Source: an uncultured Corynebacterium sp.
GTDB taxonomy: Bacteria > Actinomycetota > Actinomycetes > Mycobacteriales > Mycobacteriaceae
Assembly: GCF_946222835.1 (NCBI RefSeq)
Contig: NZ_CAMIHD010000003.1
Span: forward strand, 1 to 64,000
Length of the DNA: 64,000 nt
Direction: 5' to 3'
In this document: piece by piece, positions 14,850 to 23,989 of the stretch
Layout: each line of letters begins with the position of its first letter
Position numbering within the stretch: position 1 is the first letter of the stretch
Notes under the pieces: model-generated
Database searches by the model: none
The model's input: the letters and a program-made list of their open reading frames with translations, nothing else
Told to the model about the DNA's origin: nothing
Translations under genes and position numbers: made by a program

Positions 14850-15677
14850 GTGAGTGTTCTAAAGATTGATCGGCGCATCGTGCACGTCGTCCTCGGTGTG
14901 TGCGTGCTGATCGCGGCCTGGATAGCGGATGCATGCGTGGCAATGCACGCGGAGCACAAGGTGGCGCAGGCCGTGAAGGCCAACTCGCGGCTAGACAATA
15001 CGCCAGATGTCTTTATCGGTGGAACCCCGTATGTATGGGCAGCGGCCTCAAAGGAAATCCCTTACCTCGAGGTCAAGGCGCTGGACGTGGAAGTTCCCAA
15101 GCTGGGCATGGTCAATGCCTCTACCGTGCTGCGCGATATTACCGTCACCCCTGAACAGGTAATGAACGGGGATCTGGAAGGCGCGCCCGTCTCTACCTAC
15201 TCGCGCGGCATTTCCTTGGACGGTGTGGCGCTGGGCCGACTGCTGGGGATTACCGATCTCTCCATCGCCAACCCGGACGATATCTCCCCGTCCGGCGGCA
15301 CTTCCGCGGAAGCGGAGCTAACGGGCACCTTGCCTGGCGACGCCCAGAAGTCCACCGCCAAGGTAACCCTCCGCCTAGTGGGGCCGGAGTTTCGCATGCA
15401 GGTCTATGACACCGACGATGTGCGCCTACAAAAGGCCTTTTCCCTCAACTTCGATACCCGCCAACTACCGCTTCCCGCCCAGGCCACCGCGGTGAAGATG
15501 CAGGGCGGCACCATTTCATTCGAAGTACAGCGGCGCAATATTAAGGTGCAACTTGCCCAGCTCTCCCCTCTAGAGATTGAGGGTTCGGAGCAAAAGGCCG
15601 TGGAAGAGGCAGAAAAGAAGGCCGCCGATACCAAACACCGAGTGGGCCCTGCGCCGCAGACTAGCGCAGGCGAATAA
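14850..15677 (+). CDS. DUF2993 protein, LmeA-like
   Basis: A 275-aa envelope protein. One N-terminal hydrophobic segment (about residues 11-29) acts as signal or anchor, and the DUF2993 domain follows. The mycobacterial family member LmeA controls mannan elongation in lipomannan; the same role here is inferred only from the family. The C-terminal about 30 residues are charged (EGSEQKAVEEAEKKAADTKHR). The start is GTG 14850, behind TAGGGT (14832-14837) and GAAGGGG. The 3' end overlaps the convergent lipid kinase gene by 17 bases. Confidence 0.8.
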   Translation: MSVLKIDRRIVHVVLGVCVLIAAWIADACVAMHAEHKVAQAVKANSRLDNTPDVFIGGTPYVWAAASKEIPYLEVKALDVEVPKLGMVNASTVLRDITVTPEQVMNGDLEGAPVSTYSRGISLDGVALGRLLGITDLSIANPDDISPSGGTSAEAELTGTLPGDAQKSTAKVTLRLVGPEFRMQVYDTDDVRLQKAFSLNFDTRQLPLPAQATAVKMQGGTISFEVQRRNIKVQLAQLSPLEIEGSEQKAVEEAEKKAADTKHRVGPAPQTSAGE

Positions 15678-16698
15678 AGTCCCGCAGCACTTCCTTCATC
15701 GTGCGCTGATGAGCCTCTCTCCTATCCTGCGGAGCGAAGACCTCGATGGCATCCTTCACGGAGGCCAAGGTAACGGCAGCAAACCGTCCCTCCGATTCCC
15801 CGTCGGCTTGGAAACGCTGCGGCTCGCGGCACACTAGCTCAACGCGCATGGCATCGTCGAAAGCCACCGTTTTTTCCTTGGTGAGTCTATTCAACCATCC
15901 ACGTTTATCGGCACCGAAAAGATGCAATAGCCCAACCACGCCGCCGAGCCCGCTAAACTCCTCCAATCCAAAGAGGGCAAGGCCCTCATCAAAGGAATTG
16001 CGGGGATTAGTCACTACCGGCAGCGGCCCCAGAAAGGTCCACGGGTTGGTATTCGAGGTAAACATCAGCGGTACATCATCCTTGTGGAGACGCTCGCCGC
16101 TGCTGGACTCGGCCGTCACCGCAATATGCGGTGGGTTCTTCCGCGCTCGGCTCCAGGCCCGAATGGCGACGTTGAGGTAACGCAGCGGGGTGGCCGAAAA
16201 TCCCCGCTCACGAGCGCGATCCACGCGCGCCAAGACATCCGCGTCCAAACCGAAGCCGGCGTTTACGGCAAACCACCGCTCGTTCCACGTTCCTAGGTAG
16301 ATGGTGCGGCGCAGATCCCGGTCGAGCATGCGAGCCAGCACATGAGTGGCCTCCACCGGGGTGCTGGGAAAGCCTAGGGCGCGGACAAAGACATTGGCGG
16401 AGCCGGTAGGAATGACGGCCAGCGCCGGGATGGACTGAGGATCGGGGCGCTGCTCATCAGCCGGGCCGAGGAGTCCGTTGACCACCTCGTTGACGGTTCC
16501 GTCTCCGCCCACGGCAATGATGACGTCATAGTCATCCCTGGTCATTCCCTTGACCATCTCTTCTGCATGGCCAGGGTAATGCGTAAATTGCACCTTGAGG
16601 TGTAGCCCCTCTACCGCTTGTAGGCAGGGAACGATTTGGCGGAAGAGGGCGTTGGTTTGTGAGGTCGAGTTTGGATTCGAGATCATCAATGCATGCAC
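15661..16698 (-). CDS. diacylglycerol/lipid kinase family protein
   Basis: A 345-aa protein of the DagK/YegS lipid-kinase family. The nucleotide-binding motif is GGDGTVNEVVNGL, preceded by YDVIIAVG, and SANVFVRALGFP follows. It probably phosphorylates a lipid alcohol such as diacylglycerol; the substrate is not shown. GTG 16698 is preferred because TAGACT lies 8 bases upstream (leaderless); TTG 16707 and ATG 16686 are alternatives. It overlaps the LmeA-like gene at the 3' end and diverges from the nitrobindin-like gene by 53 bases. Confidence 0.88.
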   Translation of the reverse strand: MHALMISNPNSTSQTNALFRQIVPCLQAVEGLHLKVQFTHYPGHAEEMVKGMTRDDYDVIIAVGGDGTVNEVVNGLLGPADEQRPDPQSIPALAVIPTGSANVFVRALGFPSTPVEATHVLARMLDRDLRRTIYLGTWNERWFAVNAGFGLDADVLARVDRARERGFSATPLRYLNVAIRAWSRARKNPPHIAVTAESSSGERLHKDDVPLMFTSNTNPWTFLGPLPVVTNPRNSFDEGLALFGLEEFSGLGGVVGLLHLFGADKRGWLNRLTKEKTVAFDDAMRVELVCREPQRFQADGESEGRFAAVTLASVKDAIEVFAPQDRREAHQRTMKEVLRDFIRLR

Positions 16699-16751
16699 GA
16701 GGCCCAAGTCTAGTAGTTAAAAAGGCGGGTGCACGACTAGGCTGGACGCCC

Positions 16752-17447
16752 ATGAGCGAAAATAATAATGAAACCACCCCTGAAAACATCGAAACTACCG
16801 CGGCTTCCCACCCGGAAAACGATCCTGGAAAGCTCAATGGCAACGATGCCGTGAACCAGGCTGCCGAGCAGTGGAAGGACGCCGCTAGCCGCAATATCCC
16901 CGCTCTCGAGCTGGGCGATACCCCGGTACCGGACGATACCGCGAACCTGCGCCAGGGCCCGTCGCTGCACGACGGCCTGCTGGGGCTACTCCCCCTTGTT
17001 GGCGTCTGGCAGGGCGAGGGCCAGGCCCACGATACGAAGGGCCAGGAGTACACCTTTGGCCAGCAGCTGGTCATCGCCCACGATGGCGAAAACTACCTGA
17101 CCTTTAGCTCCCGTACCTGGAAGATCGATACCGAGGGCAAACCGGAAGGCCCGTCTGTGCGCGAGACCGGCTTCTGGCGTATCTCGGAAAAGGATGAAAT
17201 CGAGGTCACCTACACCTCTTCCACCGGCATCGTGGAAATCTTCTACGGCGAACCCTTCAATGACCGCGCATGGCAGCTAGAATCCGCCTCTACCATGGTC
17301 ACCGAAACCGGACCGAAGAACCTGGGACCGGGCAAGCGCATGTACGGCCTCATGCCCAATAACAATCTGGGCTGGGTAGACGAGCGCATGGTGGATGGCG
17401 AGATGCGCCCCTACATGTCGGCGGAGCTCACCCGTATCGCCGGCTAA
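16752..17447 (+). CDS. nitrobindin-like beta-barrel protein lacking the axial histidine
   Basis: A 231-aa FABP-like (nitrobindin) protein. An N-terminal low-complexity acidic stretch of about 70 residues is followed by the barrel starting with GVWQGEG (84-90). Nitrobindins bind heme through a C-terminal His; here the last His in the protein is His110, and the equivalent C-terminal position appears to be Tyr221 in RPYMSAEL. It may therefore not bind heme in the usual way. ATG 16752 follows TAGGCT (16738-16743) by 8 bases. The TAA stop shares bases with the pabC stop. Confidence 0.85.
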   Translation: MSENNNETTPENIETTAASHPENDPGKLNGNDAVNQAAEQWKDAASRNIPALELGDTPVPDDTANLRQGPSLHDGLLGLLPLVGVWQGEGQAHDTKGQEYTFGQQLVIAHDGENYLTFSSRTWKIDTEGKPEGPSVRETGFWRISEKDEIEVTYTSSTGIVEIFYGEPFNDRAWQLESASTMVTETGPKNLGPGKRMYGLMPNNNLGWVDERMVDGEMRPYMSAELTRIAG

Positions 17448-18307
17448 GCCCCAAGCGCTGCATCAATAAGGTCTCGGATGACGTCCACGTTATCCGGGGC
17501 CTTTAATTTTTTGTTATTGAGCCTGGTAACGCGAGCGGCAACGCGCACCGAAGACACCAACCACACCGAGTCCGCCTTTTCCAGATACTCCACGGTCAGC
17601 GGCTTAGCCTTGCAGCGATAGCCCTTTTCTTTGGCGTGGGCGAAGAGGGCCGCTTGCGTGGTGCCAGGCAAGATGCCGCGGCCGGCAGCGGTGCGCAGTT
17701 TCTCCCCTTTGACGGCCACCACGGTCGAGGTGGCCCCTTCCAGGATTTTTCCGGTCTCCGGGTCGGTGAGGATGAGGTCTTCAAAGCCTTTCTCCCGTGC
17801 CATACGCAGCATCGCCATCGTGGCCGCATAATTGAGGGTCTTGGCGGGCAACTCCTCCGCCACATGCCATAGACGCGGGCTGGTCATCACAGCTACGCCG
17901 TGGGCGCGCTGCTCTAGCACCTTGTCCTCGATTGGTTGGACCACAACCCACGCACTTGGACGCCCCGTGGAGGCGCGCCCACGAGTGTACGTCCAAGTGC
18001 ATTTGGCATCTCCGGTCTCGTCCCCGCAGAAGTCCGCGATCGCGAGCCGCGTAGCTTCTTCCCATTTCTCCATGGGCGGCTGCGGCAAGTTCATGGTGCG
18101 CGCGGAGTCGCAAAAGCGCTGCGCGTGCCGTTGCAAATTAGCGGCTTTTCCGCCGCGTACGAGCAGGGATTCAAAGATGCCATCGCCGCGGGTGACCGCG
18201 GCATCATCCGCGTAGACGAGAGGCAGCGTGGGCAGGTGCCTGCGTACCGACCCTCCAAAGGGCTCCACAACGTAGATAACCGGCTCTTTTCGCGGCGAAA
18301 ACTTCAT
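17444..18307 (-). CDS. pabC: aminodeoxychorismate lyase (class IV aminotransferase fold)
   Basis: A 287-aa PLP enzyme of the class IV fold. The PLP lysine is in PAKTLNYAATMAMLR, and EGATSTVVAV and GILPGTTQAAL are the usual phosphate and substrate loops. It most likely makes p-aminobenzoate for folate; a D-amino-acid or branched-chain aminotransferase is the alternative. CATAAT (complement of 18315-18320) lies 7 bases before ATG 18307. It is divergent from ygfZ, a folate-binding protein gene, by 30 bases, which supports the folate role. Confidence 0.85.
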   Translation of the reverse strand: MKFSPRKEPVIYVVEPFGGSVRRHLPTLPLVYADDAAVTRGDGIFESLLVRGGKAANLQRHAQRFCDSARTMNLPQPPMEKWEEATRLAIADFCGDETGDAKCTWTYTRGRASTGRPSAWVVVQPIEDKVLEQRAHGVAVMTSPRLWHVAEELPAKTLNYAATMAMLRMAREKGFEDLILTDPETGKILEGATSTVVAVKGEKLRTAAGRGILPGTTQAALFAHAKEKGYRCKAKPLTVEYLEKADSVWLVSSVRVAARVTRLNNKKLKAPDNVDVIRDLIDAALGA

Positions 18308-18337
18308 AGTTTTGATTATGCCCTACCATCGGTAGTT

Positions 18338-19402
18338 GTGAGTTATTCTTCGCCTCTTTTGCAGCGCGCCGGTGCCGCAGAGCACCAGGACGCGACCGTA
18401 CTCGATGCCCAGGGCGTGGCCTGGCACTATGGCAATCCGCTGGGCGAGCAACGGGCCGCCGATGGCGGCACCATCGTCATTGACCGCTCCCAGCGCCGCG
18501 TCATTCGCGTGAGCGGCAAAGACGCCGCCGAGTTTCTGAATAATCTGCTTTCACAGAAGCTTGACGACGCCCCGGTGGGTTTCACCGCCGGCGCCCTCGA
18601 CCTGGACATCCAAGGCCACATCCTCCACCACATGGATATCGTGCGGACCGACGATGCCTTTCTTATTGACGTCCCCGGGGCGCAATTCGACTCCCTTTTT
18701 AAGTTCCTCACCATGATGGTCTTTTGGTCCGAGGTCACCGTAGAGGAAGCCGATATCGCCATCCTTACCCTCCTGGGTGAGGCCGATGTTTCGCTCCCAC
18801 CCATGGTGGAGTTTTCCCGCCAGGTTCCGTGGCCAGGAATTAAGCGCGTTGACCTTGGCATTCCCCGCGAATCATTGGTCGAGGCAACGAAACGCCTGGA
18901 GGAATCCGGTGCACGGCTAGCGGGGCTCATGGCGTTTACCGCCGAGCGCGTGCGTGCCCGCGAGCCGGAGCTGGCAGCGGATCTGGATAATAAGTCCATC
19001 CCTCACGAGGTACCGCACTGGATTAGCCGCAGCGCCGATAACCCAGCCCATGTTCACCTCAATAAGGGCTGCTACCGCGGTCAGGAAACGGTGGCGCGCG
19101 TAGAAAATCTCGGCCGCTCCCCTCGCCTTTTGGTGCAGCTGCATCTCGACGGCTCGGCCCCACAACGGCCAAATGTGGGCGATAACATTACTTTCAACGG
19201 ACGTAAGGTAGGCCGCATCGGCACGATTGTGGATGACTGCGATTTCGGACCCATTGCCCTAGGCCTAGTGAAGCGCTCTGCGCTGGACGCCGGCGCTCTC
19301 GAGGTGGGCGATACCGCGGCGTCTATCGACCCTTCCTCCATCCCCGAAGATGAGGGCCCCAAGGCTGGGCGCGAGGCAGTAAACCGGCTGCGCGGACGCT
19401 AA
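18338..19402 (+). CDS. ygfZ: folate-binding Fe-S cluster protein YgfZ
   Basis: A 354-aa GcvT-like protein that helps maintain iron-sulfur enzymes through tetrahydrofolate. The diagnostic motif KGCYRGQE is at residues 243-250 with the conserved Cys245. The open frame runs far upstream through pabC, but GTG 18338 is the credible start because TACCAT (18324-18329) lies 8 bases upstream. The promoter region is shared with the divergent pabC gene. Confidence 0.9.
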   Translation: MSYSSPLLQRAGAAEHQDATVLDAQGVAWHYGNPLGEQRAADGGTIVIDRSQRRVIRVSGKDAAEFLNNLLSQKLDDAPVGFTAGALDLDIQGHILHHMDIVRTDDAFLIDVPGAQFDSLFKFLTMMVFWSEVTVEEADIAILTLLGEADVSLPPMVEFSRQVPWPGIKRVDLGIPRESLVEATKRLEESGARLAGLMAFTAERVRAREPELAADLDNKSIPHEVPHWISRSADNPAHVHLNKGCYRGQETVARVENLGRSPRLLVQLHLDGSAPQRPNVGDNITFNGRKVGRIGTIVDDCDFGPIALGLVKRSALDAGALEVGDTAASIDPSSIPEDEGPKAGREAVNRLRGR

Positions 19403-19542
19403 ATCTCCCACTAGCTAGGGGGCGGTGCGGAATTTTTTCGTCACACAGGCTATTGTGTCTTACAGGAAGATACTCAATAGACAAGCCGATGGGGCGCCCA
19501 AGAATCCCTGGCGCGCCCTACTAACCCAAGGGGGTCATGCAC

Positions 19543-19740
19543 ATGGGACGCGGACGCGCAAAGGCAAAGCAGACCAAAGTTGCACGCCAGCTCAAGTACA
19601 ACTCACCCGAGATGGATATCGAGTCCCTACAACGGGAACTCGCCGCACAGCAAGAGGGTGACTCCCGCGATTATGAAGAGGATGACCCATACGCCGACTA
19701 CGTCGACGAATGGGATGATGACGACCGCGACGAACGCTAA
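19543..19740 (+). CDS. DUF3073 small actinobacterial protein
   Basis: A 65-aa protein, basic at the N-terminus (MGRGRAKAKQTKVARQLKY) and strongly acidic at the C-terminus (from EEDDPYADYVDEW to the end). This is the DUF3073 pattern, confined to actinobacteria and of unknown role. ATG 19543 is chosen over ATG 19537 because AAGGGGG ends 8 bases before it. It has an unusually long leader (about 140 bases after ygfZ) and a strong terminator. Confidence 0.85.
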   Translation: MGRGRAKAKQTKVARQLKYNSPEMDIESLQRELAAQQEGDSRDYEEDDPYADYVDEWDDDDRDER

Positions 19741-19765
19741 TCTTCCGCTCGTCGCCGGATAGCTC

Positions 19766-19793
19766 AAGGGCCCTAGGAAATCCTAGGGCCCTT
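19766..19793. terminator. terminator between the DUF3073 gene and purM
   Basis: A 13-bp perfect inverted repeat (19766-19778 with 19781-19793) with a very short loop, between convergent genes. Confidence 0.8.
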
Positions 19794-19828
19794 CCTCATG
19801 CCCTCCCCCCGGAAGGGCCAAGGCTCTG

Positions 19829-20881
19829 CTAGAAGTTTGGGTGCTCGCCGTGCATAGCCACGCGCGGCTCCTCACCTTCGGCCGCACGCACGGTGCCCAG
19901 CTCCCACGCATCGATGTGGCGAGCGGTAAGCATTGCTAGGGCTCGGTCGCGGTCTTCGGGGTTGACCACCGCAATCATGCCGACGCCCATGTTAAAGGTC
20001 TTTTCCATCTCCGCCAGCTCCACCTTGCCCACCGAGGAAATGAGCTTGAAGATCTGACCTGGGGTCCAAGTGGCGCGGTTAATATCGGCCGCTAGTCCCT
20101 CCGGGATGACGCGCTCCAGGTTACCGGCCAGTCCACCGCCCGTGACATGGCAGAAGGTGGATACGGAGCACTCGCTAGCCAAAGCAAGGCAGTCCTTGGC
20201 GTAGATACGGGTAGGCTCCAATAGCTCCTCCCCGAGGGGACGGCCGAGTTCCTCCACGTGGCCGTCGAGAGGCATGCCAGCCTGCTCCAGCAGGACGTGG
20301 CGGGCCAACGAGTAGCCATTGGAGTGCAAGCCGGAAGAGCCCATGGCGATGAGCACGTCACCATCACGAACCTTGTCCGGGCCGAGTACGCCATCGGCTT
20401 CCACGACGCCTACCGCGGTGGCGGAAACATCATATTCGTTTTCTTCCATCATGCCTGGGTGCTCGGCGGTCTCGCCGCCCAGCAGCGCGGCGCCCGCCTG
20501 CACGCAGCCCTCAGCAATGCCCTTGACTACTTCAGCGACCTTTTCCGGAACAACCTTGCCCACAGCGATGTAATCCTGCAGGAAAAGCGGCTCCGCGCCG
20601 CAGACTACGAGGTCATCGACGCACATGGCAACGAGATCGATGCCGATGGTGTCGTGCTTATCCATGGCCTGCGCCACGGCCAACTTGGTGCCAACGCCGT
20701 CGGAACCAGCGGCCAGGATGGGCTCCTTATAATCGCCCAGCTTGAACAGGCCGGCGAAGCCGCCGAGGCCGCCAAGGACCTCGGGGCGGGTGGCCCGCTT
20801 GGCGTGCGGGGCGAAAAGCTCAACGGCGCGGTCGCCCTCTTCGATGCTGACGCCGGCTGCGGCGTAGGTATTGTCACTCAT
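19829..20881 (-). CDS. purM: phosphoribosylformylglycinamidine cyclo-ligase (AIR synthetase)
   Basis: ATP-dependent ring closure of FGAM to AIR. The 350-aa protein starts with YAAAGVSIEEGDRAVELF, and the ATP/Mg loop GSDGVGTKLAVA and the conserved GGETAEHPGMM are present. It follows purF by 18 bases, with AAAGGAC ahead of ATG 20881, so the two are cotranscribed. Confidence 0.97.
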   Translation of the reverse strand: MSDNTYAAAGVSIEEGDRAVELFAPHAKRATRPEVLGGLGGFAGLFKLGDYKEPILAAGSDGVGTKLAVAQAMDKHDTIGIDLVAMCVDDLVVCGAEPLFLQDYIAVGKVVPEKVAEVVKGIAEGCVQAGAALLGGETAEHPGMMEENEYDVSATAVGVVEADGVLGPDKVRDGDVLIAMGSSGLHSNGYSLARHVLLEQAGMPLDGHVEELGRPLGEELLEPTRIYAKDCLALASECSVSTFCHVTGGGLAGNLERVIPEGLAADINRATWTPGQIFKLISSVGKVELAEMEKTFNMGVGMIAVVNPEDRDRALAMLTARHIDAWELGTVRAAEGEEPRVAMHGEHPNF

Positions 20882-20899
20882 GGTTTCAAAAGTCCTTTG

Positions 20900-22396
20900 T
20901 TATTCGGTGCCGAGCAGGGTGCGCACGGCGTCTGCATTGGGGTTTCCAGCGGGCAGGCCGAGGGGGTACTCGCCCGAGAAGCAGGCGGTGCACAGCTCGG
21001 ACCGGGGCTGCTCGGTGGCGGCCACCATCTCCTCGATGGAGACAAAGCCCAGGGAATCGGCGCCGATGGTGTCACAGATAGTGGCGCAGACGGTTTCCGG
21101 ATCGTCGGAGGGGCTGGCATTGGCAATCAGCTCGCCTGGGGAGGCGAAGTCGATGCCATAGAAGCACGGCCACTTCACCGGTGGGGAGGCGATGCGCACG
21201 TGCACCTCGGCGGCACCCGCTTCGCGCAGCATGCGGATGAGCGCGCGCTGGGTATTTCCGCGCACGATGGAATCATCCACCACGACGAGCTTCTTGCCGT
21301 TGATGACCTCGCGCAGCGGGTTGAGTTTCAAGCGGATGCCCAACTGGCGCAGGGTCTGGGTGGGCTGGATGAAGGTGCGGCCCACGTAAGCGTTTTTGAC
21401 CAAACCGTGGGCGAAGGTAGTGCCAGATTCGCGAGCGTAACCCACGGCGGCTGGATTACCGGATTCGGGAACCGGGATGACGAGGTCTGCGCCCTCGGCC
21501 GGGTACTCGCGGGCCAGGCGGCGGCCTATGTCCACGCGGGAGGCGTTGACGGAGCGGTCCTTGATATCGCTATCCGGGCGGGCCAAGTAGACGTATTCGA
21601 AGACGCAGCCGTGGCGCTTGGCCGGCGCGAAGTTTACGGAGCGGATGCCAGCCTCATCGATGGCGACGAGTTCACCAGGCTCAATCTCGCGAATGAACTG
21701 GGCACCGCAGATGTCGAGCGCGCACGTCTCGGAGGCCACGACCCATCCCTTGGCCAAGCGGCCGAGAACCAGTGGGCGCACACCGTGCGGGTCGCGGGCA
21801 GCATACATAGTGTGGCCATCGGTAAAGGTCAGACAGAATGCACCCTTAACGCGCGGGAGCAGATCGCGGGCGGAGTCAAAGACGGAGGTGTCTTCATCCA
21901 CGCCGTCGGCAAGGAGCATGGACAGGCACATGGAGTCAGAAACGGATTCCTCATGCGGCTTAATCAGGCCGCGCTGTACGGCTTCCTCCCGCAACTCCAG
22001 GTAGTTGACCAGATTGCCGTTGTGACCAAGGGCAATATCTACCCCGGTAGAGGAGGTAGAAAACATAGGTTGGACATTGGACCATTCCTTGCCGCCGGCG
22101 GTGGAATAGCGCGTGTGGCCCACCGCCACATTGCCTTGCAGGGCAGACAGGATGGATTCATCAAAGATATTGGCCACCAAGCCCATGTCCTTGAAAACGA
22201 CGATGCGGTCATCATCGCCCACCGCAATGCCGGCGGCTTCCTGGCCGCGGTGCTGGAGAGCGAAGAGCCCGAAGTAGGTCAGCTTGGAGACTTCCTCCCC
22301 GGGAGCCCAGACGCCATAGACGCCGCACTCTTCGCGGGGCTCCTGCTCATTGTGATCGTCAAGATTGGTGATACTAGGAGTATGTACTTCTACCAC
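20900..22396 (-). CDS. purF: amidophosphoribosyltransferase
   Basis: First step of purine synthesis: PRPP plus glutamine to phosphoribosylamine. The 498-aa protein has a 23-residue N-terminal stretch before Cys24 (EECGVYG), presumably cleaved to expose the nucleophile. The PRPP loop is VVVDDSIVRGNT. Cysteines in GCVFEYV, PCFYGID and LCTACFSGEYPL match the Bacillus-type Fe-S cluster ligands. GTG 22396 follows TAATAT (complement of 22404-22409) by 7 bases, so it is leaderless. Confidence 0.97.
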   Translation of the reverse strand: MVEVHTPSITNLDDHNEQEPREECGVYGVWAPGEEVSKLTYFGLFALQHRGQEAAGIAVGDDDRIVVFKDMGLVANIFDESILSALQGNVAVGHTRYSTAGGKEWSNVQPMFSTSSTGVDIALGHNGNLVNYLELREEAVQRGLIKPHEESVSDSMCLSMLLADGVDEDTSVFDSARDLLPRVKGAFCLTFTDGHTMYAARDPHGVRPLVLGRLAKGWVVASETCALDICGAQFIREIEPGELVAIDEAGIRSVNFAPAKRHGCVFEYVYLARPDSDIKDRSVNASRVDIGRRLAREYPAEGADLVIPVPESGNPAAVGYARESGTTFAHGLVKNAYVGRTFIQPTQTLRQLGIRLKLNPLREVINGKKLVVVDDSIVRGNTQRALIRMLREAGAAEVHVRIASPPVKWPCFYGIDFASPGELIANASPSDDPETVCATICDTIGADSLGFVSIEEMVAATEQPRSELCTACFSGEYPLGLPAGNPNADAVRTLLGTE

Positions 22397-22406
22397 GGCG
22401 TTTATA

Positions 22407-22811
22407 TTAGCCTGTCACGCCGCCGGAAACTAACGGAATAAGCGGCAACCACTGCGCGATTTCGCCCGCGCGGGAGCCGGAAGCATCGACGCGACCAGTG
22501 CTTAAGGACTCCTCCCAGTCCGCCAATCCGGTGGCTAGGCGCAGCCAGGTTTCCGGATCAGTCTCCACCACATTGGGTGGGGTGCCGCGGGTATGGCGGG
22601 GTCCCTCAATGCATTGCACTGCAACAAATGGGGGTACCCGCAACTCCACGGAGTGGCCCGGCGCGTCGGCTTCGAGGGTACGGGCGGTGCGCCGGACGGC
22701 GTCAGCAAGCAGGGCTCTACCTGGCTTATCGTGCTCCGCCGGGGCGGCAATCCAGTCATTGATGGCCATGACGGCCGCGCGGGTGGCTGCGGGATCGACG
22801 GGCTTTTTCAT
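22407..22811 (-). CDS. SCP-like (sterol carrier) family protein
   Basis: A 134-aa soluble protein of the actinobacterial sterol-carrier-like type, with the hydrophobic core VELRVPPFVAVQCIEG and a typical ETDPETWLRLATG segment. Ligand unknown. ATG 22811 follows TATGAT (complement of 22818-22823) by 6 bases. It ends 10 bases before purF, inside which the purF promoter begins. Divergent from the thioesterase gene by 33 bases. Confidence 0.7.
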   Translation of the reverse strand: MKKPVDPAATRAAVMAINDWIAAPAEHDKPGRALLADAVRRTARTLEADAPGHSVELRVPPFVAVQCIEGPRHTRGTPPNVVETDPETWLRLATGLADWEESLSTGRVDASGSRAGEIAQWLPLIPLVSGGVTG

Positions 22812-22844
22812 AGCTACATCATAGCTACTGTTATCTTGTTGTTT

Positions 22845-23855
22845 ATGTCACCTACGCCTTCCGTTGCGGAAAATCAGAAATCGCCGGCGCTGACGCTGCG
22901 CTTTATGGCATCGCCAACCGACGTCACCATGGCCGGCGCCCCCGGCATCAGCGGCGGACGCGTCCTGGAATGGATTGATAAGGCCGCCTATGCCTGCGCC
23001 GTGCAGTGGTCCGGCCAATACTGCGTGACCGCATACGTAGGCCATATTCATTTCACCCGGCCGATCCCTTCCGGACACATCGTGGAGGTGCGCTCGCGCA
23101 TCGCCATGACTGGGCGTTCTTCCATGCATATCGTCAATGAGGTGCTTTCGGCTGACCCGCGCGAAGGCATCTTCACTCGCGCCTGCGATTGCCTGGTCAT
23201 CTTCGTAGCCAAGGACCCTGCCACTGGCAAGTCCACCCCGGTGCCGCCCTTCGTGCCGGAAACCGATGAACAATGCCGCGTAGAAGAAGCGGCCAAGTCC
23301 CGCATCGAGCTGCGCAAGGCCATCGAGGCGGAGATGGAAAAGCAAACCTATGACGGACCTTCCGATGCCCCGCGCATGGTAAACCGCTTCCTGGCCAAGC
23401 CCACCGACGTCAACTGGGGCGGCAAGGTCCACGGCGGCACGGCCATGCAGTGGATCGATGAGGCCGGTGCGGCCTGCACCATGGAGTGGTCCGCCGAGCG
23501 CACCGTGGCTGTCTATGCCGGTGGCATCCGCTTCTACCGCCCGATTTCCATCGGTGACCTCATCGAGGTCGATGCCCGCATGATGCGTACCGATACCCGG
23601 TCAATGCAGATGTCCATCCACGTCCGCTCCGGCAATCCCCGCGGCGGACGTGAGCACTTGCAAACCGCTATCCATGCCACCGTGGCCTATATCGCCCTCG
23701 ATCATGATGGCCAGCCACAGGTGGCCCGCCCCTTCCATCCGCATACCGAGGAAGATAAGCGCTTGGCCGAGCACGCCACCGTGCTGCGCGGGCTGCGCGC
23801 CAAGTACTCGCCAAAGCCTTTGGTAGTGGCGCCGACAAATCAGCACATCGATTAA
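22845..23855 (+). CDS. double-hotdog acyl-CoA thioesterase
   Basis: A 336-aa protein made of two hotdog domains of the acyl-CoA hydrolase (BFIT/YciA) type. Domain 2 has the full motif HGGTAMQWID (His196, Asp205). Domain 1 has ISGGRVLEWID, with Ser36 where the His would be (Asp45 kept). It probably hydrolyses acyl-CoA, with domain 2 carrying the canonical site. ATG 22845 is preceded by TATCTT (22832-22837) at 7 bases; the frame extends upstream but overlaps the SCP-like gene. Confidence 0.88.
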   Translation: MSPTPSVAENQKSPALTLRFMASPTDVTMAGAPGISGGRVLEWIDKAAYACAVQWSGQYCVTAYVGHIHFTRPIPSGHIVEVRSRIAMTGRSSMHIVNEVLSADPREGIFTRACDCLVIFVAKDPATGKSTPVPPFVPETDEQCRVEEAAKSRIELRKAIEAEMEKQTYDGPSDAPRMVNRFLAKPTDVNWGGKVHGGTAMQWIDEAGAACTMEWSAERTVAVYAGGIRFYRPISIGDLIEVDARMMRTDTRSMQMSIHVRSGNPRGGREHLQTAIHATVAYIALDHDGQPQVARPFHPHTEEDKRLAEHATVLRGLRAKYSPKPLVVAPTNQHID

Positions 23856-23989
23856 CTGCTCTCCCCTCGTTTCGGTGTTAGCAAGTCCATAGTGGCAGCG
23901 GCAGCCCCGTCTTTCTGCTTTAGATGGACTTATACGCGGACGACGTCTTCCTGCCGTCTGCGCTTATATCCACACAGAAACGAGGGAAT

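Noticed and set aside
20258..22441. 727-codon open frame opposite purM-purF
   Set aside because: It spans two real genes on the other strand; the composition (Gly/Ala/His-rich) is typical of antisense frames.
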